Shown here one piece after another: positions 17,834 through 26,400 of a stretch of 64,000 nt of DNA. Within the stretch, counting starts at the first letter, position 1, and every line of letters starts with the position of its first letter. The stretch comes from Shewanella halifaxensis HAW-EB4 (lineage in GTDB: Bacteria > Pseudomonadota > Gammaproteobacteria > Enterobacterales > Shewanellaceae): assembly GCF_000019185.1 (NCBI RefSeq), contig NC_010334.1, positions 4,030,001 through 4,094,000 of the forward strand. The letters are read 5' to 3'. The translations under genes and the position numbers were made by a program. A model generated the notes under the pieces. The model saw only the letters and a program-made list of their open reading frames with translations. It searched no databases and had not been told where the DNA came from.

Positions 17834-19432
17834 TTATACCTCAACTTTGGCTAATTCGGCATGAGCAGGCTCAGCCTGTTCGGCGTTGGCTTTTACAGCC
17901 GGTGTTGCTGTTGATTTGATTAATTCTGGGTGATCTTTTCTAATCCACTTCATCAAACACACCACCATCAAGATATTCAAGAAGATCATCGGTAAACCAA
18001 CGATAATACACATGGACTTAATCGTGTCGATACTGCCCCCCATAAAGAAGGCTGCCATCGAAACCGCACCGATCCCTAATGCCCAAATCAGTCTTACCGA
18101 GACATCCGGATCTGCATCAGCATCCAGTTCCTTGGTGGTCATCATAGAGATGGACACCGCAGCCGACGTCATCGTTGTCGACATCAGGAAGAACTCAACG
18201 ATAAGAAAAACAATCAAAATGGCCGCACCAAAAGGCAGTGCATTAATCACCTCAATCACGGCCATGGAGACCCCAGCCTCATTCATCCACTCAAGCACAG
18301 GCAACGCACCCGTTAACTCACTGAATACCGAGTAACTACCGAAGATAGCGATGAAGAAAGCACAACCTGCCGAACCAAAGAATATCGTGGTCAATACCAA
18401 CTCTTTAATCGTGCGTCCCTTAGAGATTCGCGCTAAGAAAATGCCCATCATCACAAGGTAAGCAAAATACCAAGCCCAGTAGTACATGGTCCACGCTTGT
18501 GGGAAACCTGACTTTTCTACTGGATCACTCCAGAAACTCATGCGGACAAAGTTATCAACCATCACGCTCAAGCTGTCGAAGAAATAAGACAGAATAAACG
18601 CGGTTGGACCTGACAATAAGATGAAAATACCTAAGGCAAACGCGGCATACACACACCAGTTAGCAAGCTTAGCAACGCCCTTCTTCATTCCCGCCAACAT
18701 CACCACGGCATAGAAGACAATAAACAGTGCAATCAAGCCAACTTGAAGCCAGATATCATTAGGTAAACCAGTGACTTTCTCAATACCCGAACCGATAAGG
18801 TCAACAGCCAATCCCATAGAGGTAGAGAAGGCGCCCAAGGTACCAAAAATAGCGATAATGTTGATGAAATAGCCTAGCGGACCATTAGCATTCTTCTCAC
18901 CAATCACATCTTCTAGTAAGTTAGATAGACGTAGGTTACGCTTCTTTTTCTTATGTAGATAGTAAGCGTAAGGCACTGCTGGCAAACAGAAAATAGCCCA
19001 ACCTATCGGTCCCCAATGGAACAAGGTATAAGTGATAAGCCACTGAGAAGCCTCTGCACTGCCTGCTTCAGCAAACATCGGCGGACTCTGCATATAGTAC
19101 ATGGGCTCACCTACGGCCCAGAAAATCAATGCTGCGCCCACACCCGCGGTAAAGATCATAAATGAATAGGTTGCATAGGTGAACTCAGGGGCATCATTGT
19201 CGTCCCCCAGTTTAATATGACCAAAACGGCTAAAGGCAATCCACATCAAAAATACAAGCGCACCAAATCCGGCTAATTGGATAAACCAGCCAATATCATT
19301 GGTCACCCACTTCATACCTGCATGCGCGACATTTTTAGAGCTTTCCGGAAAAAATACAGCCAACGCCAAACTTAAAAAAGTAAAGCTGATGGCCGGCCAA
19401 AACAGCTTATGATCAAGATTCTTGAAATTCAT
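17834..19432 (-). CDS. BCCT-family transporter (betaine/carnitine/choline type)
   Basis: 532 residues, twelve predicted membrane segments. The conserved tryptophan-rich eighth segment is visible in YYWAWYFAYLVMMGIFLARI, preceding the family's SKGRT loop. These carriers import quaternary ammonium or sulfonium compounds (betaine, carnitine, choline, DMSP) by ion symport or exchange. The C-terminal tail is alanine-rich and acidic/basic, shorter than that of osmo-sensing BetP. Placement between a FAD oxidoreductase and an enolase-family enzyme suggests a catabolic rather than osmoprotective role. 98 bases separate it from the oxidoreductase. Confidence 0.93.
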   Translation of the reverse strand: MNFKNLDHKLFWPAISFTFLSLALAVFFPESSKNVAHAGMKWVTNDIGWFIQLAGFGALVFLMWIAFSRFGHIKLGDDNDAPEFTYATYSFMIFTAGVGAALIFWAVGEPMYYMQSPPMFAEAGSAEASQWLITYTLFHWGPIGWAIFCLPAVPYAYYLHKKKKRNLRLSNLLEDVIGEKNANGPLGYFINIIAIFGTLGAFSTSMGLAVDLIGSGIEKVTGLPNDIWLQVGLIALFIVFYAVVMLAGMKKGVAKLANWCVYAAFALGIFILLSGPTAFILSYFFDSLSVMVDNFVRMSFWSDPVEKSGFPQAWTMYYWAWYFAYLVMMGIFLARISKGRTIKELVLTTIFFGSAGCAFFIAIFGSYSVFSELTGALPVLEWMNEAGVSMAVIEVINALPFGAAILIVFLIVEFFLMSTTMTSAAVSISMMTTKELDADADPDVSVRLIWALGIGAVSMAAFFMGGSIDTIKSMCIIVGLPMIFLNILMVVCLMKWIRKDHPELIKSTATPAVKANAEQAEPAHAELAKVEV

Positions 19433-19530
19433 AGGTAAATTCCACGCTGCTCCTTTGTCTTACATTTAAAGGAACCAGCTTGATGCCGCCTTATGCTGTT
19501 AGCATAATCTCTGCGGCGAGTTATATTGGG

Positions 19531-20886
19531 TTACAGCGCACTACCATTGGCAATCATGGTGGCGCGGATCTCTGCAACATTAAGGTCACGGATGTGACTC
19601 TGACTATCGATAGCTTGTATAGCGGCAACACCTGCGGCGTGGCCTAATTCGAAACATTGGGCGGTGACACGCGCCGAAGCTAACGCTTCATGCTCAGCGC
19701 TAAGGCAACGACCCGCAACGATAATGTTTTCACCGACTTGAGGGACTAAAGTGGCGAAGGGAATATCGTAGTAATCATTCAATAACCAGTGCAGTTTTGG
19801 CTTATCGCCAGAGTGCAACTCAATTGGCCAGGGGGTACGACAGATACCATCTTGCTGTTTGCGGCAGTTAACCACATCGTCATTAGTCAGTGTCTTCACC
19901 CCTTTGATAGAGCGCGTCTGACGAATACCGACTTCAACGCCGGTATCAACCACATAGGCATTGTCACAACCCGGCACAAACTTATTAAGGAACTTGGCAT
20001 AGGCGCGAACTTGGCGACGGCCAAAGACTTCGGCTTCGGTAAAATCAACAGGGTCAATCACATTCAGCACGCGGCCATCTTGGCCAGCTAAACGAGTTGC
20101 ATTAACCATCAGCTCACCAGGACGCGTGGTCGGGAAGATCCAGATCTTATGGCGTGGTAGCTCCCAGCCTAGCTCGCTATTCGCTTTAAGGATATTCTCG
20201 GTTACTTTAGGCGGACAGATAGTATCCATACCGTAGTACTCCAAGTACTGCTCCATATCCACACCCGCAATACGGAAAAACATGGTGGGATTTTGAATGC
20301 GGCCTTCATCACCAAAGTAGGTATCGAGTCCTGCGCGGGCAATAACGGCGGCATCACCAGAAGCATCGATGATGATTTTTGCAAGTATGACGCTCTGACC
20401 TGCGTTTGACTCAATCACCACACCTTTGAAGGTATCGCCATCCATAATCACTCCGGTCACGGCGGTGTGATATAGAATATTAACGCCAGCGGCCATTAAC
20501 ATGTCATCTGCCACTTCACGCCATACTAAAGGATCATGAGTAACGGTAAATGTCTTGCCATAGCGCTGCGGAGCGGTAACACCATTATTGTCAGCCAATG
20601 CTTGACGAAAGCGCTCGGTAAAGCCGAAAACAACTTGCTCTGGCTCAGCGGCTCCATCTTCGGTCGCCATATACATGCCACAAATTGTGCCAGATAAACC
20701 CGCTACGGCAGCACCACCACAGAAACCATACTTTTCAATTAAATAGGTACTCTTACCTGCGACTGCTGCCGTTTCAGCTGCAGCAACACCAGCTGGACCG
20801 CCGCCAACTACTAATACATCAACCTCAGCAAGAACAGGTAGTTGTGGTACCTGCTCATAACGGTTAATAATCTGCCAATTCTTCAT
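19531..20886 (-). CDS. FAD-dependent oxidoreductase (FAD_oxidored type)
   Basis: 451 residues. An N-terminal Rossmann dinucleotide-binding motif VLVVGGGPAGVAAA (GGGPAG at residues 28-33) and the following IEKYGFCGGAAVAG segment, DASGDAA near residue 175, and the C-terminal NIIVAGRCLSAEHEALASARV identify a flavoprotein of the FAD_oxidored superfamily. The motif cysteine pair (GFCGG, TICGM) is retained. First gene of the operon; it reads divergently from the GntR regulator across 178 bases. Its substrate is unknown; it may oxidise an intermediate made from the compound carried by the BCCT protein. Confidence 0.9.
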   Translation of the reverse strand: MKNWQIINRYEQVPQLPVLAEVDVLVVGGGPAGVAAAETAAVAGKSTYLIEKYGFCGGAAVAGLSGTICGMYMATEDGAAEPEQVVFGFTERFRQALADNNGVTAPQRYGKTFTVTHDPLVWREVADDMLMAAGVNILYHTAVTGVIMDGDTFKGVVIESNAGQSVILAKIIIDASGDAAVIARAGLDTYFGDEGRIQNPTMFFRIAGVDMEQYLEYYGMDTICPPKVTENILKANSELGWELPRHKIWIFPTTRPGELMVNATRLAGQDGRVLNVIDPVDFTEAEVFGRRQVRAYAKFLNKFVPGCDNAYVVDTGVEVGIRQTRSIKGVKTLTNDDVVNCRKQQDGICRTPWPIELHSGDKPKLHWLLNDYYDIPFATLVPQVGENIIVAGRCLSAEHEALASARVTAQCFELGHAAGVAAIQAIDSQSHIRDLNVAEIRATMIANGSAL

Positions 20887-20957
20887 GTTTACTCCAATAG
20901 GTGCTGATATGAGTCAGACGAACTCTAATACACACTTGATATGCTTGTGATATTCAT

Positions 20958-20969
20958 CTGATATATCAG
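20958..20969. promoter_or_regulatory. Candidate GntR-family operator palindrome
   Basis: CTGATATATCAG is a perfect 12-base palindrome in the divergent intergenic region between the FAD oxidoreductase gene and the GntR/FCD regulator gene, where an autoregulated operator would be expected. Nearby at 20946-20961 is a weak CRP-like match TGTGA-N6-TCTGA. Confidence 0.45.
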
Positions 20970-21064
20970 TTGTTGAGCGCTAATATATTCCTGTATCATG
21001 CAGCGAACAAGTGAAAACCACAAAAGCGTGACCTAGATCGCGAGATTAAAAAGGGAGTGTGACG

Positions 21065-21712
21065 ATGATCATTAATGATGTGGTGAATAAATCTGAGTTT
21101 GCTTACGATCAGCTCGAAAAGATGATTACTTTCAGGGAACTCAAGCCAGGTTCCATGGTTAGTGAGAAGCAACTCTCAGAGCAACTCGGTGTTGGCCGAA
21201 CGCCAGTTCGCGAAGCACTACAACGTTTATCGTACGAGCGAATGGTAGAGATCCATCCTAGGCGCGGGATCCAAATTCCACAGATCTCGTTAGAGAGCCA
21301 ACTAAAGATCTTAGAAGTACGTAGGGATGTCGAAGCGCTATGTGCTCGCTTTGCTGCAACGCGAGCCTCTGAGTCAGAAAAGATCCGAATGACCAAGCTA
21401 GCGAGTCAATTAGAAGATAATGCCGCCAAGCAAGATGATCTCGTCTATGCCCAGCTACTTAAACAGATCCATATCTTGTTAGTACAAGTCTCCAATAATG
21501 AATATCTGCAACTGGCGATGGCGCCGCTGCAGGGACTATCGCGTCGTTTCTGGTTCGCCTACAAGAATGAATCTAGCGATCTGGCTGATGCAGCGTACTT
21601 ACATGCGACCATACTGCGTAAAATTGTTGAAGGCGATCCCGTTGCTGCAGTAGAAGCATCTTATGCGCTCAATGATTACCTCACCAGCATGGCCCGCCGC
21701 ACGATTAGCTAA
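21065..21712 (+). CDS. GntR-family transcriptional regulator, FCD subfamily
   Basis: 215 residues from ATG 21065, with GGGAG 7 bases upstream (a GTG two codons earlier is possible). Residues 10-75 are the winged helix-turn-helix: SEFAYDQLEKMI, PGSMVSEKQLSEQLGVGRTPVREAL. The rest is an all-helical FCD ligand-binding domain (about residues 85-210), with metal-site histidines in HILLV and HATILRKIVEGD. FCD regulators usually sense carboxylic acids and repress adjacent catabolic genes. Divergent from the FAD oxidoreductase-BCCT-enolase operon, so most likely its regulator. Confidence 0.92.
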   Translation: MIINDVVNKSEFAYDQLEKMITFRELKPGSMVSEKQLSEQLGVGRTPVREALQRLSYERMVEIHPRRGIQIPQISLESQLKILEVRRDVEALCARFAATRASESEKIRMTKLASQLEDNAAKQDDLVYAQLLKQIHILLVQVSNNEYLQLAMAPLQGLSRRFWFAYKNESSDLADAAYLHATILRKIVEGDPVAAVEASYALNDYLTSMARRTIS

Positions 21713-21809
21713 AATAAGTACTAACCCAACCATAGTGGAGTCGCCTCAGGCTCCATTACATCTGCTCATCTGAGAATGATTTTCTCAATTTGAAAACGAT
21801 GAAGGCGAA

Positions 21810-22240
21810 ATGTTTGAGCAGTGGTTACCGGAATCGATGTTAAGCTCAACTGACGTTGGCGATTACCTGCTAGTAGGCTATTCACGTTTATTCTACAAGA
21901 AAGGCAATCTGACCTACGGCGAATATTATTACAATATCAGCAAAGGTGAATGGCAGATGCCACAGTCTGTGGTCAACTATAACAAGACCTGCTTTAGCGC
22001 CAAATTTGTGGTGGCCTGCTACTGGGGTTAACGGTTACCGCGGCCTATTATAGTAGTGAGTACCTTATCTGTGCATCTGTTCTTGGGGCAATCATGGCGA
22101 CCGTTTACGGCCTAAGCTTACGTAATGAACGCCGCAACCTAAAAGCGGCAAATCAGGTAATTAAACCTATCATGGATACCCTATATCGGGTTCGCGATGG
22201 CAAGCAGCAACTTTTAGCCTTCTTGCAGAAGCTAAGCTAG
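21810..22240 (+). pseudogene. Small membrane protein gene, apparently split by a -1 frameshift
   Basis: The frame starting at ATG 21810 (MFEQWLPESMLSSTDVGD...) has GAAGG upstream and stops at 22029-22031 after 73 residues. The -1 frame is open from 21998 to TAG 22240 and reads on as GGLLLGLTVTAAYYSSEY..., a long hydrophobic segment, then a basic tail LRNERRNLKAANQ and FLQKLS, followed directly by a terminator. Neither half is convincing alone; joined they make a roughly 143-residue soluble-N, membrane-C protein. A frameshift mutation, sequencing error, or overlapping gene pair are all possible. Family not recognised. Confidence 0.5.
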
Positions 22241-22262
22241 AGTAAAACTAGCGTTAAGCTAG

Positions 22263-22289
22263 AAAGCCAGCATCAATTGCTGGCTTTTT
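22263..22289 (+). terminator. Terminator after the split small gene
   Basis: Perfect 10-bp stem AAAGCCAGCA / TGCTGGCTTT with loop TCAAT and a T run. Its presence supports transcription through 21810-22240. Confidence 0.88.
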
Positions 22290-22346
22290 CTTCATATCGT
22301 GTCGACATAGCTGTAGTAGCTCAGACTTGCTCTTAACTCAAACGGC

Positions 22347-22886
22347 TTACTCAGGAATGGGTTTCTTTTCGGCTTCTCGCTTTAGTTCATCAGCTTTTTT
22401 ACGGGCATCATCTTCATACCTGTCGGCATCCTCTTTCGCATCACGCGCATCTTGCTTGGCCTCTTTCATATCTTGGTCAACATCTTTGCGGACATCACCT
22501 TCATACCTGTCGGCATCCTCTCTCACATCACGCTTATCTTGCTTGGCCTCTCGCATATCTTGGTCAACATCTTTGCGGGCATCACCTTCATACCTGTCAG
22601 CATCCTCTCTCGCATCACGCGCATCCTTCTGAGCCTCTTTCATATCCCTGTCCGCAGCTGTACGAGCCTCACGGTCATACTTTTCAGCATCCTTTCTAGC
22701 ATCTCGGATATCTTTGGCGGCCTGTTTCTCTTCTTTTTGCAGTGTTTTATCTAGCTCTTGCGACCTCTTATTTAATTCCTTTTTGACTTGCTTTTCAGCT
22801 TTTTGCGGTGGCTCAGCCACTGCACTTGGCGCAAGCACAAACGAGGTCAATACAAACAATGCACTCACTAGTTGTGTGGCTTTCAT
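22347..22886 (-). CDS. Periplasmic repeat-built charged coiled-coil protein
   Basis: 179 residues from ATG 22886 with a perfect AAAGGAG site. Signal peptide ending in SAVAEPP. The mature protein is almost entirely Lys, Arg, Asp, Glu, Ala, Gln, predicted as one long helix. It carries a 29-residue repeat (87 bp), units starting KYDRE, DADRYEG, DADRYEG and DADRYED, the central ones nearly identical in DNA. No catalytic motif. It resembles apolipoprotein/Lpp-like long helices only in composition. An envelope-strengthening or stress role can be imagined but is not shown. Rapid repeat-number change is plausible. Confidence 0.7.
   Translation of the reverse strand: MKATQLVSALFVLTSFVLAPSAVAEPPQKAEKQVKKELNKRSQELDKTLQKEEKQAAKDIRDARKDAEKYDREARTAADRDMKEAQKDARDAREDADRYEGDARKDVDQDMREAKQDKRDVREDADRYEGDVRKDVDQDMKEAKQDARDAKEDADRYEDDARKKADELKREAEKKPIPE
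22410..22700 (-). repeat. 87-bp tandem repeat inside the coiled-coil gene
   Basis: The landmark CATACC recurs at 22415, 22502 and 22589, exactly 87 bp apart, and its diverged form CATACT at 22676. Each 87-bp unit encodes 29 residues in frame, so unit gain or loss keeps the reading frame. Confidence 0.9.
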
Positions 22887-23245
22887 CTTCAAACTCCTTT
22901 TTAGCTTAATTAAATCTTCTACAGCTCTCACTACAGCACTTTAAGCTGTAACTACAAAAGAGCGAAATTGAATCATTCAAGTATAGCCAAAATTTCAGCG
23001 TTATTAACTTTATCCATCAGAAGTAAGGGGTTAATAGGCTTAGATTTGTAGCAAGCTATTCATAAAAAATAATTAATGTAAAAACGCAACAGTTTTCTAG
23101 ATATGGGATATCTAAAACATAAATAAGTGTGGCAGTATATTCCGCCACAAAGGCATAACCATATAAATAAACCAATAAAAATAAAAACTTAGTAACAAAT
23201 TGGTGTTTTTTCTATAACGCCCTTATCCATTTTGCTAGGAGTAAT
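22887..23245. other. Intergenic region upstream of gltS with inverted repeat
   Basis: AT-rich promoter region of both genes. TGTGGC and GCCACA form an inverted repeat at 23128-23149 about 95 bases before gltS; half of it (GTGTGGCAGTATA) recurs at 24782 upstream of the second gltS copy, so it may be an operator or promoter element. Confidence 0.4.
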
Positions 23246-24469
23246 ATGAATACAGTTTATACAATCGGCGAGCTCGAATCGTTTCTAGTAGCGATTCTAG
23301 TGCTATTTATTGGCCACACGGTCAATCGTTATATTCCAATCTTAAAAAAATATAATATCCCCGAACCCATTGTGGGCGGTTTACTGGTAGCAGCATTAAT
23401 CACTATATTGCACTTCAGCAATATTACCGTGGCATTTAACCTATCGATGCAAAATACCTTGATGTTGATGTTCTTCAGCACCGTAGGCTTAGCAGCGAAC
23501 TACAAGCTACTACTCAAGGGAGGCAGTAAGGTATTTCTATTCCTTGGTGTCGCATCCTTATTTATTGTGATTCAAAACATCGTCGGTGTAAGCCTAGCTA
23601 ATCTGTTGGGTCTAGAGTCCTTTATGGGCCTAATCGCAGGCTCTATCACTCTCTCTGGTGGCCATGGTACTGGCGCGGCTTGGGCTGATACTTTCCAGAC
23701 CGAGTATGGCATTAATACGCTAGAATTTGCCATGGCAGCGGCAACATTTGGTTTGGTGATGGGCGGTATTATTGGTGGCCCAGTTGCACAACGCCTTATT
23801 AATAAAAATAACCTAGTGTCGTCATACGGTATTGGTGGCAATCATCATAAAGACCATCCAGACCTAGTTACCTATGACCAACTAGAAGAGGACAGAGTTA
23901 CCGCTAAAAGCGTACTAGAAGTCTTATTTATTATGCTGTTATGTGTAGCTGGAGCCAAATGGACCACTATGCTTATCGAAGTGGTCGGTGCTAGTTGGCT
24001 TAAAATGCCGGAGTTTGTTTACGCACTATTTATTGGTGTGATCATCACTAACCTTACCGAGATTTCTCGCGGCTATAAGATCAACAGTGAATGCGTCGAT
24101 GTACTTGGCTCAGTTTCCTTAGCGTTATTCCTATCGATGGCGCTAATGAACCTAAAGCTATGGGAAATCTTTGATCTTGCCATACCACTACTTATCATCC
24201 TCGTGGTGCAGACCGCGGTACTTGCGTTGTTTGCCTACTTTGTGACATTTAGGATAATGGGCAGTAACTATGACGCAGCGGTTATGGCCGGTGGTCACTG
24301 TGGTTTTGGCCTTGGCGCTACCCCAACTGCGGTTATGAACATGGGCGCACTGGTATCGAGAACGGGTCCATCGCCACAGGCCTTCATGGTGGTACCCATT
24401 GTTGGTGCCTTCTTCGTCGATATCGTCAACGCGGTGATCCTAAAAGGCTTTATGATTTTTGTTGGTTAG
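23246..24469 (+). CDS. gltS: Sodium/glutamate symporter GltS, intact copy
   Basis: 407 residues, normal GltS length (E. coli 401). About ten to twelve membrane segments; family motifs include the N-terminal TIGELESFLVAILVLFIGH, the re-entrant-type GGHGTGAAWAD and its C-terminal pseudo-repeat GGHCGFGLGATPTAVMNM. It imports glutamate with sodium. AGGAG lies 7 bases before the ATG. A near-identical second copy follows 1654 bases later, with shared flanking terminator sequence. Confidence 0.96.
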   Translation: MNTVYTIGELESFLVAILVLFIGHTVNRYIPILKKYNIPEPIVGGLLVAALITILHFSNITVAFNLSMQNTLMLMFFSTVGLAANYKLLLKGGSKVFLFLGVASLFIVIQNIVGVSLANLLGLESFMGLIAGSITLSGGHGTGAAWADTFQTEYGINTLEFAMAAATFGLVMGGIIGGPVAQRLINKNNLVSSYGIGGNHHKDHPDLVTYDQLEEDRVTAKSVLEVLFIMLLCVAGAKWTTMLIEVVGASWLKMPEFVYALFIGVIITNLTEISRGYKINSECVDVLGSVSLALFLSMALMNLKLWEIFDLAIPLLIILVVQTAVLALFAYFVTFRIMGSNYDAAVMAGGHCGFGLGATPTAVMNMGALVSRTGPSPQAFMVVPIVGAFFVDIVNAVILKGFMIFVG

Positions 24470-24504
24470 CCTCCAATAAAAGCCAACATCAGTTAGCCCC
24501 ATAA

Positions 24505-24533
24505 AAAAAGCCAGCGATTAACGCTGGCTTTTT
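24505..24533 (+). terminator. Terminator of the first gltS copy
   Basis: AAAAAGCCAGCG / CGCTGGCTTTTT, 12-bp stem, loop ATTAA. The same hairpin follows the second copy. Confidence 0.93.
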
Positions 24534-24548
24534 AGTCTTAGCTTTAAA

Positions 24549-24690
24549 AGAAGGGGCTAGGTTCTAGGTCGCTTCGCTTCTAGCGACGGGTTCCGCCCTG
24601 CTAGGAAGAGCAAAAGCTTACAAGCAGAACTGCTCTCTTCTCGGATTTTAACTGGCTTTCCCATCTTTGCTTCAACCTGCTATTTCAAGT
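24549..24690. repeat. Dispersed intergenic repeat, copy A
   Basis: Contains the core GGTTCTAGG...GCTTCGCTT...CGGGTTCCGCCCTGCTAGGAAGAGCAAAAGC (positions 24559-24617), shared with copies at 26203-26290 and 33376-33470. Complementary GGCG/CGCC-type ends give potential for a hairpin. Not coding. Confidence 0.7.
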
Positions 24691-24899
24691 GGCTGCGAGC
24701 TTAAGATTTTATGATATGTAAAAAAAGATTAATGCAAATCAGCTCATTATTACATCTTCAGAGATATCGCTAGCCTAAAAAAGTGTGGCAGTATAAGTCA
24801 CCCATAGACAATAGTTATTCACTTTAATCGAATAAATAACTCTAATTAAGCTGTTCATACAACTTCGAATAACACCTGTTCTATTCTACTAGGAGTCAT

Positions 24900-26124
24900 A
24901 TGGATACCGTTTATACAATCGGCGAACTAGAGTCGTTTTTAGTGGCAATTCTGGTGCTGTTCATTGGCCACACGGTCAATCGTCATGTCCCGCTGTTAAA
25001 GAAATATAATATCCCCGAACCCATAGTCGGTGGCTTAATCATTGCCACCCTGCTCACTGTTTTGCACTTCAACCATATCACCTTAACATTTAGCCTGCCG
25101 ATGCAAGATACCTTAATGCTGATGTTTTTCAGTACCGTAGGTTTAGCTGCAAATTATAAATTATTGCTCAAGGGCGGCAGTTAAGGTATTTCTATTTTTA
25201 GCCGTTGCCTCACTGTTTATTATTATCCAAAATGTTGTAGGGATCAGCATGGCCACCGCTTTTGGGCTTGAGCCGTTTATGGGCTTGGTTGCAGGTTCAA
25301 TTACACTCACAGGAGGGCATGGCACGGGTGCGGCATGGGCTGATACTTTCTTCAGTGAGTACGGCATCAATACGCTTGAACTTGCCATGGCTGCGGCCAC
25401 GTTTGGTCTAGTTATGGGCGGCATTATCGGCGGACCAGTGGCGCAAAGGCTGATCAACAAGAACAACTTGGTCTCTTCATACGGGATCGGCGGCAACCAT
25501 CACACCGAGCATCCAGAGCTCGTCACCTTTGATCAGCTTGAAGAGGACAGAGTCACCGCTAAGAGTATATTAGAGGTCTTGTTTATCTTGCTCTTATGTG
25601 TGGCTGGCGCCAAATGGGTCAGTATCTTAGTCGCAACACTCGACGTTAGCTGGTTAAAGATGCCAGCTTTTGTCTATGCACTTTTTATCGGTGTACTTAT
25701 CACCAACATCACAGAGGTCTCTCGCGGCTATAAGATAAATAACGAGTGCGTTGATGTATTAGGCTCGGTTTCTTTGGCGCTGTTCCTAGCGATGGCTTTG
25801 ATGAACTTAAAATTGTGGGAAACCTTCGACCTCGCGATACCACTACTGCTTATCTTGCTGGTACAAACTGTGGTAATGGCTTTGTTTGCCTACTTTGTAA
25901 CATTCCGCTTAATGGGCAGTAACTATGATGCAGCAGTGATGGCTGGTGGTCATTGCGGTTTTGCTTTAGGGTCGACACCTACGGCGGTGATGAGCATGAG
26001 CGCACTGGTATCGAGAACGGGGCCGTCACCACAAGCTTTTATGGTAGTCCCCATTGTAGGCGCCTTCTTCGTGGATATTGTCAACGCATTGTTTCTAAAA
26101 GGCTTTATGATTTTTGTTGGCTAG
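24900..26124 (+). pseudogene. gltS: Second gltS copy, disrupted by a one-base insertion
   Basis: Same 407-codon gene as the upstream copy but one T has been added at 25181-25182: copy one reads GGCAGTAAGG, this copy GGCAGTTAAGG, which creates a TAA after 94 residues. Frame +2 then continues (KVFLFLAVASLF...) to the normal GltS C-terminus at 26124 with all motifs intact, GGHGTGAAWAD and GGHCGFALGSTPTAV. Both flanks (start AGGAGTCAT, terminator) are conserved. Either a recent inactivating mutation of a tandem duplicate or a sequencing error; a restart at ATG 25249 would give a 291-residue fragment lacking the first domain. Confidence 0.85.
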
Positions 26125-26158
26125 CCTTTAATAAAAGCCAACATCAGTTAGCCCCATA

Positions 26159-26188
26159 AAAAAAGCCAGCGATTAACGCTGGCTTTTT
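26159..26188 (+). terminator. Terminator of the second gltS copy
   Basis: Same AAAAAGCCAGCG / CGCTGGCTTTTT hairpin as downstream of the first copy. Confidence 0.92.
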
Positions 26189-26202
26189 AGTCTTTGCTTT
26201 AT

Positions 26203-26400
26203 AAAGAAGGGGCTAGGCTCTAGGGCGCTTCGCTTCGATGGCGGGCTTCGCCCTGCTAGGAAGAGCAAAAGCATGACGGGCTAAAGCTCGACCTACAACA
26301 AACAGCACTCACCCTGCTTTTCCTATCTCAGCTTTCATCGTCTTTGCTGTTTACCTTTCCTAGAACCTGCTTTTCCTAGAACCTAGAACCTAGAACCTTC
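26203..26400. repeat. Dispersed intergenic repeat, copy B, plus CCTAGAA array
   Basis: 26203-26290 repeats the GGGGCTAGG...CGCCCTGCTAGGAAGAGCAAAAGC core of copy A. 26358-26400 is an array of CCTAGAA units (four copies of CTAGAACC). The array reaches into the 3' end of the EamA gene on the opposite strand. Confidence 0.75.

Noticed and set aside
20946..20961. CRP site in the FAD oxidoreductase/GntR promoter region
   Set aside because: Second half TCTGA deviates at two of five positions from TCACA; kept only as a remark.
22005..22031. Programmed -1 frameshift in the 21810 gene
   Set aside because: No X-XXY-YYZ slippery heptamer in the right frame near the overlap.
24900..26124. Programmed frameshift producing full-length GltS from copy two
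   Set aside because: The extra T is simply absent from copy one at a site with no slippery context, so a mutation or sequence error is simpler.
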